DNA from: an uncultured Mycoplasmatota bacterium
GTDB lineage: Bacteria > Bacillota_I > Bacilli_A > Izemoplasmatales > Izemoplasmataceae
Reading direction: 5' to 3'
Assembly: GCA_913062645.1 (NCBI GenBank)
Contig: CAJXVW010000001.1
Span: 682,001-746,000 of the forward strand
DNA length: 64,000 nt
Below the pieces are notes generated by a model, which saw nothing but the letters and a program-made list of their open reading frames with translations, ran no database searches and was not told the DNA's origin. Both the position numbers and the translations under genes were made by a program. Below, piece by piece: positions 28,833 through 37,400 of the stretch. Position 1 is the stretch's first letter; each line of letters starts with the position of its first letter.

Positions 28833-29726
28833 ATGACTCGCACGCAGTTTGCCGGATTGGTCGTGATCAGCGCCCTGTGGGGCAGCTCGTTTTTGTTCAT
28901 GCGCGTGTTGTCACCGGTCCTCGGACCGATCTTCACCGCCAGTTTTCGCCTGTTGTTCGCAGCGTTATCGCTCGGCATCGTGTTTGTGATTCGCGGTGAG
29001 CGTCTGGATTGGAAAGCCCATTGGAAATGGTTCTGGCTGATCGGTTTGATCAACTCGGCGATTCCCTTTGTGCTGTACAGCTTCGCCGCCCTTCACCTTC
29101 AGGCGAGCTTGAGCGTCATCCTCAACTCGACCGCTCCGATGTTCGGCATGGTCTATGGCGCGTTGCTGCTCAACGAAGTGGTGACGAGCCGCAAGTTGTT
29201 CGGGCTGCTCTTGGGGACGATCGGCGTCGCGATCATTTCAACCGTCCGCACCGTCACGTCCGACGGCCTGTTGTACGTCGCGATTGCCGCCTGCGTTCTC
29301 GCCTCCAGCATGTATGGGCTCAGTGGTGCCGTAATCAAACGTCATGTCGCGCACATCGAATCGTCGCACCTGGTACTGGGGTCGATGCTGTTTGGCGGCA
29401 TCAGTCTCCTGCCGTTTGGATTGCTTGCTCCCATCCGGGAACCGATCACGGCTTCGATCGTCGGCCTGTTGGCCTTGTTTGGCGCCCTTGGGACGGCGAC
29501 CGCCTATATGATCTACTTTCGCTTGATCCGTGACGTCGGTCCCGTCAAAGCGCTGATGACAACGTATCTGATGCCGGTCTTCGGTGTGGTGTTTGGCGCG
29601 TTGATTCTGAATGAGACGATCACCTGGCGAATGGGTCTCGGACTGGCCGTCATCCTCGGCGGCATCTACCTGATCACTTCGCGACGCACACGCGTCATTG
29701 ACGAACCTTTCCCGCCGGGTGTATAA
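28833..29726 (+). CDS. EamA/DMT family transporter
   Basis: A 297-residue protein with ten membrane segments in two homologous five-helix halves, each with the EamA pattern (SALWGSSFLFMRV near the start; ASMYGLSGAVIKR opening the second half; LNETITWRMGLGLAVILGGIYL near the end). DMT exporters carry metabolites or amino acids; the substrate is unknown. AAAGGAGG precedes the ATG at 28833; earlier in-frame Met codons lie across the promoter. The TATAAT of the next gene's promoter contains this gene's TAA stop codon. Confidence 0.88.
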   Translation: MTRTQFAGLVVISALWGSSFLFMRVLSPVLGPIFTASFRLLFAALSLGIVFVIRGERLDWKAHWKWFWLIGLINSAIPFVLYSFAALHLQASLSVILNSTAPMFGMVYGALLLNEVVTSRKLFGLLLGTIGVAIISTVRTVTSDGLLYVAIAACVLASSMYGLSGAVIKRHVAHIESSHLVLGSMLFGGISLLPFGLLAPIREPITASIVGLLALFGALGTATAYMIYFRLIRDVGPVKALMTTYLMPVFGVVFGALILNETITWRMGLGLAVILGGIYLITSRRTRVIDEPFPPGV

Positions 29727-29727
29727 T
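29698..29727 (+). promoter_or_regulatory. Promoter overlapping the transporter stop codon
   Basis: TTGACG (29698-29703), 18 bases, TATAAT (29722-29727). The stop codon TAA at 29724-29726 lies inside the -10 hexamer. Confidence 0.65.
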
Positions 29728-29757
29728 GACGGTGTAGGTGCGAGAGAGAGTGAGAGA

Positions 29758-30054
29758 ATGGATAAAAAACGAATCCACGTCGAACGTTTCGGACCGAATG
29801 ATCGTCCGTTTCGCAAAGAAGAACACCGCCGTGACCGCGATCACCGTCACCGGCGCATGCACCCCCGTCCTCCCCTTGGGAAGATGACGACGAAACTGAT
29901 CACGTCGAAAGATGAACTGGTCGCCTACGTCAATGACCTTGGCGCCAAAGGGCATCACATCGACGTATTCAAGATTGATGACGGCCTGTACAAGGTCGTT
30001 GTCGTGGAGAGTCCCCCGGATTTCGACATCGAAGTCGAAATCGACGAGGACTAA
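29758..30054 (+). CDS. Small charged hypothetical protein
   Basis: A 98-residue protein with an unusual charge layout: a basic His/Arg-rich N-terminal 40 residues (EEHRRDRDHRHRRMHPRP), then a compact domain (TKLITSKDELVAYVNDLGAKGHHIDVFKIDDGLYKVVVVES) and an acidic tail (FDIEVEIDED). The ATG at 29758 is about 30 bases after a good promoter; the ribosome site (GAGAG) is weak. No family recognised. The basic head could bind nucleic acid or metal; this is only a guess. It ends near a bidirectional terminator. Confidence 0.6.
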   Translation: MDKKRIHVERFGPNDRPFRKEEHRRDRDHRHRRMHPRPPLGKMTTKLITSKDELVAYVNDLGAKGHHIDVFKIDDGLYKVVVVESPPDFDIEVEIDED

Positions 30055-30077
30055 CTAAGAATCCAGCACCTACAAAA

Positions 30078-30103
30078 AAAAGGAGCTCCACGGAGCTCCT
30101 TTT
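30078..30103. terminator. Bidirectional terminator between convergent genes
   Basis: AAAAGGAGCTC - CACG - GAGCTCCTTTT with A7 before and T4 after. Serves the small charged protein (plus) and the endonuclease lipoprotein (minus, whose stop codon begins two bases away). Confidence 0.9.
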
Positions 30104-30104
30104 G

Positions 30105-31505
30105 TCATGAACCGAAAATCAGGGTGACGAAATCGGGATGGTCGACGAACGGATTGCGGTTTCCTTGAATGCCGAAAATCGCTTCGTTGCGGGCGCGTTC
30201 GAACGCATCTGGCAAATCGTTGTAATGCCAGGTGAGGAGGACGCTGAGTCGACCGACAAACGGTCCGTCGTTGTTGACGTTGTCGTTGAGTTCCAGATCG
30301 AGTTCCCCGCTGCCGCCTTCGTAGCGGACCGCCATGTAGAACATCATGCGGGCGACATCGCCTTTCACTTCGTCGCGCGGTTCAAAGGAATCGCCGTCCT
30401 TGTAACAATCAGTGGTCCCGCTGACGAGCGTTCCGCCTTCGTCAAAGTCGAGATTGCCGCGGGCACCGTTGACGGGAACGAGTGTCGGGCGGATGTGATG
30501 AAGGTCGGTGTAAGCCGGTCCGCCGAGATCCTCGAGATCACCGTGACTGCGGGGCCACACATGCTCGCGGTTCCAATCGGTCTGATCACCGCCATGGTTG
30601 TCCTCGTCCATGCTGGTGCCGCTGTAAAGGAGGATGACATTGTCCGGATTGTTCGGATCTTCATCGGTGATCGCGAGCGCATCCCATAACTGGGCATACG
30701 ATAAGACGGTGTGATCATCGATCAACTCGTGCAAAAATGCTTTGAGAAGTTCACCGGTGAGACCGTCGGCGCCGGCGTAATAGCCGTCGTAGATGACGGT
30801 GGTGACTTCGGCGAGCACGACAATGGTGAATTCCAGAGTGCTCGTCACGCCATCGTACGACAGTTCGGCCGTGAGTGTGACGATGGCGTCATCGTCGCCT
30901 TCACCGGGTTGTTGAACCACACCGGTATCGGACAGATAGGCCGGTTGGTCGGACAGCCAGAGGATGCTGACGCCGTCGAGGTCGACGGGCAGCGTCAAAT
31001 CGTCGGTGACTTCGATGCCGCTGGGATACATCGGATCGGTGAGGGCGTCGGTGAGCAACACCTCGACCTCGTCGACTTTGATCTGAGCAGCCGGATCGAT
31101 GGCTTCCACACATTCGCCGTCAATCAGTTCGAATCCATCGTCACAAACGGGATCGTCCGGTTCATCGTCGACGAGCTCGGGATCAAGGAGAATCGTGACG
31201 AAAAACAGTTTTGTCATGACCTTTCCATCTTGTTCGAGTGATGCCGTCAAGACCACATCGACATCGATCGCTTGTTGGATCGTGATGAAATCATCCGACA
31301 GGACATCGGGATGATTGGCCGACCAGCGAATGGTCACACCATCTTGTTCCGTCGGCAGCTGGTAGGATTCCAGTTGCTCGGGAATCGTCAGTGCGCTGCG
31401 GACCGTTTCTAGTGTCGATTCTTCCATGGTGCTTTGATTCGGATCGCATCCGATGAGCAGCAAACCGGAGAGCAGAAGCACAAAGAACAGCAGTATTCGT
31501 TTCAT
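30105..31505 (-). CDS. Secreted endonuclease I lipoprotein with Ig-like domains
   Basis: A 466-residue predicted lipoprotein: signal peptide with lipobox LIGC (Cys20), two atrophied-Ig-like beta domains (about residues 30-110 and 140-235) separated by a CDDGFELIDGECV motif, and a C-terminal endonuclease I domain with WNREHVWPRSHG, AYTDLHHIRP, ARGNLDF, GDVARMMFYMAVRY and QGNRNPFVDHP. Endonuclease I enzymes cut DNA (some also RNA) non-specifically. Anchored outside the cell it would digest extracellular nucleic acids. GAGGTGATGAC precedes the ATG. It lies downstream of a nucleotidase-family gene but has its own promoter. Confidence 0.9.
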   Translation of the reverse strand: MKRILLFFVLLLSGLLLIGCDPNQSTMEESTLETVRSALTIPEQLESYQLPTEQDGVTIRWSANHPDVLSDDFITIQQAIDVDVVLTASLEQDGKVMTKLFFVTILLDPELVDDEPDDPVCDDGFELIDGECVEAIDPAAQIKVDEVEVLLTDALTDPMYPSGIEVTDDLTLPVDLDGVSILWLSDQPAYLSDTGVVQQPGEGDDDAIVTLTAELSYDGVTSTLEFTIVVLAEVTTVIYDGYYAGADGLTGELLKAFLHELIDDHTVLSYAQLWDALAITDEDPNNPDNVILLYSGTSMDEDNHGGDQTDWNREHVWPRSHGDLEDLGGPAYTDLHHIRPTLVPVNGARGNLDFDEGGTLVSGTTDCYKDGDSFEPRDEVKGDVARMMFYMAVRYEGGSGELDLELNDNVNNDGPFVGRLSVLLTWHYNDLPDAFERARNEAIFGIQGNRNPFVDHPDFVTLIFGS

Positions 31506-31529
31506 GTCATCACCTCATTGCAACAGTCC

Positions 31530-31558
31530 ATTGTACTCCAAAAGAAGCGACAATGCAA
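31530..31558 (-). promoter_or_regulatory. Sigma-A promoter of the endonuclease gene
   Basis: Minus strand: TTGCAT (31558-31553), 17 bases, TACAAT (31535-31530), directly after the upstream gene's stop at 31561. Confidence 0.65.
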
Positions 31559-31560
31559 TG

Positions 31561-33108
31561 TCATTTGATGATTTTGATGTTGGTTGTTTTGGGCAGTGTC
31601 AGCCGGGGATGGCGGACGATGTAATCGACCAGCACTTCGATGACTTCCGTCTGAGTGTCGTCGATCGTCGGACAATCGCGGAGAAACTGGTATTCCCCAC
31701 CGCCACTGGCACGGTAATTGTTCATGACGACTTGGTAAGTCGCATCGGGATCAATCGGTTCGCCGTGAAGTGTGAGTTCGGTGATGCGATCGCCGCGCGG
31801 GCGTCGCAAATCGATCGTATATGCGATCGGATCGTACATGTCGTACGCGTACAGCTGTAGTTTCGGATGATTGTATTCGTCGGCGACAACGATGTCGTCG
31901 CCGTCGAGCTCGAAAAATTCGGCGGTGCGTTCAAGCGCCCGTTTCAATGTCGCGCCCGTCAATTCTTTGACAACGAGCGTGTTGGGGAAGACATAGGTCC
32001 CAATCACGTCGCGGATCGTCAGTTCCTGACGGAATCCGGACACGTGATTGCCGAGCGAACAGGACGAGATGTCGGCATTGGTCGCTTCTAGCTGAACCTG
32101 ATTGATGAAACCGATCAACGGGTGTTTCTCGATGCGGGCAGCGATCTGATCGGTGATCGTGTAGTCGGCATCCAGATGGCCGACGGGCGTGTCGAGATAG
32201 ATCTGGGTTGCGGCCTCCACGTCCTTGATCGACGCCAGGACGACGGGATCGGCGGTAACGTCTGTGACATCGTGCAAGGTGGTATCGATGGCAAACGTCC
32301 AGCCGTCGTCGAACGTGCCGACGATGTTCAACTCCATGACATGCTGGGCATTGAAACCGGGTTGGCTGTAGGTGGTGCCGAACTTGTTGCCATGGAGCAG
32401 GCGATGCTGGTGACCGGTGAGGAGAATGTCGATGTCCGGGATGTCCTTGAGGATTTTCGATCCTTGATTTTCACCGGTGTCTTCGACGTCAAGCTCGAAC
32501 GTGTCGAAGTTGCGTTCGAACCCACCATGATAGCTGACAACGATGAGATCGACGTCATTGCGAATCTGGGCGACCGTCTGTTGCAACGCTGCGAAGGCGT
32601 CCCGGATGTCGATGTCCGCGTAATGGGATGGTTGTTCCCAGTTGGGGATGTAATGCGTGGTTGCGCCGATGAACGCCACGCGCGGTCCGTTGTCGTACGT
32701 GATAATGTCGTAGGTCACACCGCGGTAGGGCGTGCCGTCGGGATGCAACAGGTTGCAGTTGAGAATCGTTGCGTCCAAGCCATCCAAAAACGCGTTCAAG
32801 TTGGCTTTGCCGTAATTGAACTCGTGGTTGCCGATGGTCACGTATTGATACCCGACGTGGTTCATGACGGTGGCCATGGGATGGATCGGCTGTCCGTCCT
32901 GTTTGGCGACGTAATACGTCAGCGGACTGCCTTGAATCGTGTCACCGGTGTCGATGCGGATCGAGTTGCCGCTTGCAATCTCATCCATCTTCGTCTTGAT
33001 GCGGGCGAGACCCATGGCGTGATTCTTCATCGTCGCATAGTCGTGGGGATGGACGTATCCATGAACGTCCGATGTGTGCAACAGTTGCAGTTGAAATCGT
33101 TTTGTCAT
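31561..33108 (-). CDS. 5'-nucleotidase / 2',3'-cyclic phosphodiesterase family enzyme, no signal peptide
   Basis: A 515-residue two-domain metallophosphatase. The N-terminal fold has HTSDVHGYVHP, DTGDTIQGSPLTYY, GNHEFNYG, SYHGGFE and TGHQHRLL; the C-terminal domain has CSLGNHVSGF and NNYRASGGGEY. It begins directly with TKRFQLQLLHTSDVH, so it is probably cytosolic, unlike the lipoprotein homologue at 2335. Such YfkN/YunD-like enzymes dephosphorylate nucleotides or cyclic nucleotides. GAGGTG precedes the ATG at 33108; the longer open frame reads through the promoter. Transcribed toward the endonuclease gene. Confidence 0.88.
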   Translation of the reverse strand: MTKRFQLQLLHTSDVHGYVHPHDYATMKNHAMGLARIKTKMDEIASGNSIRIDTGDTIQGSPLTYYVAKQDGQPIHPMATVMNHVGYQYVTIGNHEFNYGKANLNAFLDGLDATILNCNLLHPDGTPYRGVTYDIITYDNGPRVAFIGATTHYIPNWEQPSHYADIDIRDAFAALQQTVAQIRNDVDLIVVSYHGGFERNFDTFELDVEDTGENQGSKILKDIPDIDILLTGHQHRLLHGNKFGTTYSQPGFNAQHVMELNIVGTFDDGWTFAIDTTLHDVTDVTADPVVLASIKDVEAATQIYLDTPVGHLDADYTITDQIAARIEKHPLIGFINQVQLEATNADISSCSLGNHVSGFRQELTIRDVIGTYVFPNTLVVKELTGATLKRALERTAEFFELDGDDIVVADEYNHPKLQLYAYDMYDPIAYTIDLRRPRGDRITELTLHGEPIDPDATYQVVMNNYRASGGGEYQFLRDCPTIDDTQTEVIEVLVDYIVRHPRLTLPKTTNIKIIK

Positions 33109-33126
33109 AACAAGCACCTCGTATTC

Positions 33127-33155
33127 ATTATAGCGCAGTTGGCCGGGAAAGCCAA
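33127..33155 (-). promoter_or_regulatory. Promoter of the cytosolic nucleotidase gene
   Basis: Minus strand: TTGGCT (33155-33150), 17 bases, TATAAT (33132-33127). Confidence 0.6.
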
Positions 33156-33180
33156 AGAAAAAAAGCCCACAAGCGGGCTT
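33153..33180 (-). terminator. Terminator of the small membrane protein gene
   Basis: AAGCCC - ACAAGC - GGGCTT (33163-33180) with a U-rich run when read on the minus strand. It overlaps the TAA stop (33181-33179) and borders the next gene's -35. Confidence 0.8.
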
Positions 33181-33658
33181 AGCGTTTGATCTTGCATTTG
33201 CTGTTTTGGATGGTGTACATGATCCAGATGAACCCAAGCGCCACAAACAACAGCGCGGCGATTTTCCACAGCAAGTTCGCATTGGGCAGCACGAGCGGTG
33301 TGAAGGCGATGCCGACGGCGCCCAGGAAGGCGACGACGCACGACGTGCATCCGAAGGTCAGAACACCGAGGAGGAACGACAGAAACGGGATCGCATTGGA
33401 ACCTGTCGGTTCGATGTTGGTGAGTTTGTAATTAATGATGCTGAACGTCACCATCACCGAGGTCAAGCCGGCAATGATCACATTGATCAGAATGTGCGTC
33501 GAGGTAACCAGTGCGCCGAACTCGGCGGTCATGACGCGATAGCTGATCGCGCCTTCAAAATCGAGAAACACGTACAAACTGAGAAAAAACGCGAACAGCA
33601 CGGCAAGCAGCACGCGGTACTGGCGTTGATGGAGTTCCTGGCGGATGAGTGTCAACAT
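33179..33658 (-). CDS. Hypothetical four-helix membrane protein
   Basis: A 159-residue protein with four membrane segments (about 17-34, 50-72, 88-112 and 125-147) and a short basic C-terminal tail (NSKCKIKR). A FGCTSCVVAFLGAVG stretch in the third segment puts two cysteines three residues apart, a pattern that might bind metal or form a disulfide. No family recognised. GAGGTGATTCG precedes the ATG, and TGATATGAT is a plausible extended -10 (33681-33676). Confidence 0.65.
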   Translation of the reverse strand: MLTLIRQELHQRQYRVLLAVLFAFFLSLYVFLDFEGAISYRVMTAEFGALVTSTHILINVIIAGLTSVMVTFSIINYKLTNIEPTGSNAIPFLSFLLGVLTFGCTSCVVAFLGAVGIAFTPLVLPNANLLWKIAALLFVALGFIWIMYTIQNSKCKIKR

Positions 33659-33675
33659 CGAATCACCTCGTTACT

Positions 33676-33681
33676 ATCATA
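33676..33681 (-). promoter_or_regulatory. Extended -10 promoter of the small membrane protein gene
   Basis: Minus-strand TGATATGAT; -35 TGTACA at 17 bases is a weak match. Confidence 0.4.
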
Positions 33682-33747
33682 TCAAAGGATGCGTCATTTG
33701 TACACTTGAAAGCAATCGAAATTTTCTCTATCGGAAAACCCGTTTTG

Positions 33748-33756
33748 TGGTATAAT
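33748..33756 (+). promoter_or_regulatory. Extended -10 promoter of the YczE-like gene
   Basis: TGGTATAAT (TATAAT 33751-33756), 25 bases before the ATG; no clear -35. Confidence 0.55.
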
Positions 33757-33780
33757 CGAACTGTGGAAACGAGGGATTCG

Positions 33781-34434
33781 ATGAACGACTTCCGGAACGA
33801 CATCAAGCGTCTGCCCCGCCTGCTGCTCGGACTCGTGGCTCTTGCCACGGGCATTTTCTTTGTTCGGCTCAGTTATCTCGGACTACCGCCGTGGGGCGTC
33901 TTTCACGATGGTCTGTACCTCGTCAGCGGCATCGGATTCGGCTATCTCACCCAACTCGTCGGATTGGTCGTGCTCGTGCTCTCGATGGTGCTCTTCCGCA
34001 CCAAGATCGGCATCGGTACCGTGATGAACGTCGCCATCGTCGGGCCCATCATCGAACTGTGGGAAGCCCTTTGGCCGTTTGCTACCGATACGCTGCTCGA
34101 ACAGATTCCCGTGTTTCTGCTCGGCATGCTGCTGATGACGTTCGGCCGCAGTCTCTACATCTCCAGCGAACTCGGTCAGGGTCCGCGCGATGGCCTGTTC
34201 GTCGGAATCGCCCGCACCACACGCTTCGAAGTCAAACACATCAAACCGGCAATCGAACTGACGGTGCTCATCATCGGCTTTATCCTGGGCGGACGATTCT
34301 ACGTCGGCACGGTGCTCATCGTGCTCTTTAGCGGTTATCTTGTCCAGTGGTTTTTCAACCGCTTGGGGTTTGATCCCAAACAAGCACGACAACACTCGAT
34401 TCGATCCTATTTCCAACAAAAGGAGCCTTCCTGA
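33781..34434 (+). CDS. YczE/YyaS-like membrane protein
   Basis: A 217-residue protein with five or six membrane segments. YLGLPPWGVFHDGLYLVSGIGFG, IGTVMNVAIVGPIIE and LGQGPRDGLFVGIARTT match the internally repeated G-x-G/P-W-D/GxF-x-x-G and GTxxN motifs of the YczE family, whose transport or sensing role is not known. The ATG at 33781 is preceded by a weak GAGGG. The TGA stop lies in the loop of the terminator. Single-gene unit. Confidence 0.75.
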   Translation: MNDFRNDIKRLPRLLLGLVALATGIFFVRLSYLGLPPWGVFHDGLYLVSGIGFGYLTQLVGLVVLVLSMVLFRTKIGIGTVMNVAIVGPIIELWEALWPFATDTLLEQIPVFLLGMLLMTFGRSLYISSELGQGPRDGLFVGIARTTRFEVKHIKPAIELTVLIIGFILGGRFYVGTVLIVLFSGYLVQWFFNRLGFDPKQARQHSIRSYFQQKEPS

Positions 34435-34447
34435 GAAGGCTCCTTTT
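34418..34447. terminator. Bidirectional terminator with a stop codon in the loop
   Basis: AAAAGGAGCCTTC (34418-34430), loop CTGA, GAAGGCTCC (34435-34443), T6. The loop contains the YczE-like gene's TGA. It also serves the giant lipoprotein gene, which stops at 34467. Confidence 0.92.
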
Positions 34448-34466
34448 TTCTATGTTCGGGGAGAAT

Positions 34467-37400
34467 TTAGGTTGCAGGTGTGTATTCGTCGATGAACAGA
34501 ATGAAGTAATGCGTATCGTCAAGTTGCACGATGTGCAGGCCGGTCGTCATGTCGATTGTCGTGGTGCCGTCATCGAAGGTGAAGGTCACGACATGAATGG
34601 TGCTGGCGAGGAAATCGACGGTGCCGGTCGTCCAACTGTCGACGGTGATCGTGTAGCCGCCGTCGATGTACATCTGGCGCGCTTCAACGCAATCGATGCT
34701 GCGCATCTGGGTGCCGAAATACGTGTCGCACAGCGTCTGGGCGTCGATCGTCGGGTCGAGCAAGTCGACGATGAACGCGTCAATGACATCTTGTGCTTCG
34801 ATGATGCCGAGTCCCGGATAGCCGAAGGGGAACGGCAACTCTTCACCGAGCACCTGATAGGTGAAGGTGTAGATCGGTTCGGTCATGTTGGTGGTGACGT
34901 ACTGGCCGAGGTATACCGTTTGCCAGGTACTGTCGGTGAACCAGACGGTCAGTTCGGCGGAGAACATCGGCTGCAGATAGACGCCGGGACGGAAGTAGAA
35001 CTCGTTGATCGAGATGTCGTCGATGACCTTGGTGCCGGCGAGGATGCCGTTGCACGGGATGTCGAGACACAGTTCGTCGAGCGTCATGCCGCTGCCAATC
35101 CAGCCGTCGATCAATGATTCGAGGTCGGCTTGTGCATCATCGTGTAGATCGAGCGGAATCTCGTAGTAGATGACGAGATACTGGTTGCCGAGGATGTCAT
35201 AGTTTTCATCGACGCCAAGCAGGATCGTCAAGCCGTTGGACAGAGCCATTTCAACGGTGGTATTCCACTCGTCGTAGTGAACCTCGATCAACGACAGCGT
35301 CAACGATTCGTTGCGCAGCGTTTCGCGCAGACGGTTGCAGAGCCAGCTGTCCCACGGACCGAAGAAGTCGGCGCAGATCTCGGCGTCGGCAATGGTCATG
35401 TTGTTGACGGCGTTCAGGAACGCGGTGAGGAAGGTGTCGATTTCCGGAGGTGTCGGGAAGTCGTGGTCGAAGTAGATGTTGGGAACGAGGTTGTTGTTCC
35501 AGTCTTCGTAGATGTCGAACCGGACCGTCACGGTGGACGATGTGCCACTGGGATCGGTGACGGTGAGAAGCGCTTCGTATTCTTCGTAGCCGCTGCCGGC
35601 GTTGATCAGGTACACATCGCTGACGACGACCGTTACACCATCATCAAGGAGCATTTGCCGCATGCCGGGAATCCAGGTGCCGGGATACATATCGAACAAG
35701 TCATCCAGTGTCAGCGACGTGTCGAAGTAGTCGGTGAGGAAGGACGTGAAGGCCTGCGTCACGGTCGCGATGTCGTACATCGGTTCAATGTCGCCTTCCT
35801 GCCAACCCCAGATGTTGACGTAGCCGTCGAGATCGATGACGATGGCGAGGTGGAAGAACACCGTTTCGACGACACCGCCGGTGTTGTCGATGCGTTCGAC
35901 GTGGGCCGAGAACATGTGATCGCCTTGATCGTAGAATCCGACGAGTTGCAGCGAATCACCGCTCGCTCGCACCATCTGGCGCATGCCATAGCAGTCCATG
36001 AACAGATTGCCCCAGCTGTTGCAGAAGTCGTCGTCACTGATCGTCATGTCGTTGAAGTCGCCAATCAGATCGTTGAGAGCGATCTGCACGTCGGCCTGAT
36101 CGCCGTAGGTGTAGGAGAAGGGGTAGAGAAGATCGAACTTCAGTTGATCGTTTTCATCGTAGAAGAACTTCACTTCATACGAAATGTAATATGCAATCGA
36201 ATCGCTGTTGGCGTACGTTGCGAACTCGAGGTAGTTGGGTTCGTAATGGAAATCGTAGAACCACCAGTACAGATCGTAACCATCGGCGTGAACGTCGGTA
36301 TAGAGCGCTACGCAGTTGTCCTGCGTGTCGACTCCGACGTACATCTGACAGAACGTGGTGGCGTCGAGCGAACCATCGTTGAAATCGGTTTGGAAGTTGT
36401 ACAGGTGGGCTTCCTTGTCCGCCATCGGGATGCCGTCGCCCGCTTCGAAGATGTGAGCGCGGATCGTCCGGTCGGCTTGGAAATGGAGCGTCACGTACAG
36501 GTAATACCATTCGACTGAGAGGTCGGTGTACTCGAGTTCGAACTCGAACTCCCAGTGATCGCCCATGTCGTTGGCATGAACGTTGATGATCGTCGCACCG
36601 GTGTCCCGGATGTATTGGAGTGCCGCGGCACAGGCGAACGAATCTTCGATGTAGAAGAGTGCGTTGCAGATGTCGTCGATGTTGTCGCCGTTGTTCAACC
36701 CCTGGACAATTTGTCCAAGGAATGCTTCGGCGTCGTTCCAGGTGACTGGGTCGTCGGGACCGAGTTCACTGGAGAACTCGGCGCGTAGAACATTGTTATC
36801 ATCCCAGAAGAAGACCAGGTCCCAAGAGTGATATTCGATGTTGCCACCGGGGAAGGTGAACTCCAGTTCGAGTTCCCAGTAATCCATCATGTCATAGAGC
36901 ATGAACGGTGCGACCTGTTCGCCATTGAGGAGCCAGTGGCTGAGTTCTTCGGTGCAACGCTGATAACTGTCGGCACCGAAGAAGGTGGCGCAGATGTCCT
37001 CGGTGCCAGCGCCGGAGGCAATGGTGCTGAAGAGCTGTCCGGCCCAATCCCATGCGTCATCGTAATAAATGCCGTCTTCGGGATACCACAGTTCGGCTAG
37101 CAACGTACCGGATTCGTCATGGAACAGCACTTCGAAGTAATGACGGGTGCCGTCGGTCATTTCGAACTCGAACGTGTAGTTGCCGTACATTTCGGTGAGC
37201 CACCAGTGGGTGATCGTCAGACCGTTGTCGATCGACGACTGACGCCATTCGTAGGCAATCCAATGGCTGTTGGGATGCAGGAGCTGAGTGGCAAAGTCAT
37301 CGTTGGTCGTAAACGGATCGTTGAACATGGATACGAAGTCGTCGATGTATGTTTGAGCGGTGTCGAAGTCGATTCGCGGACCCATGCTGGCAAAGGTCAT

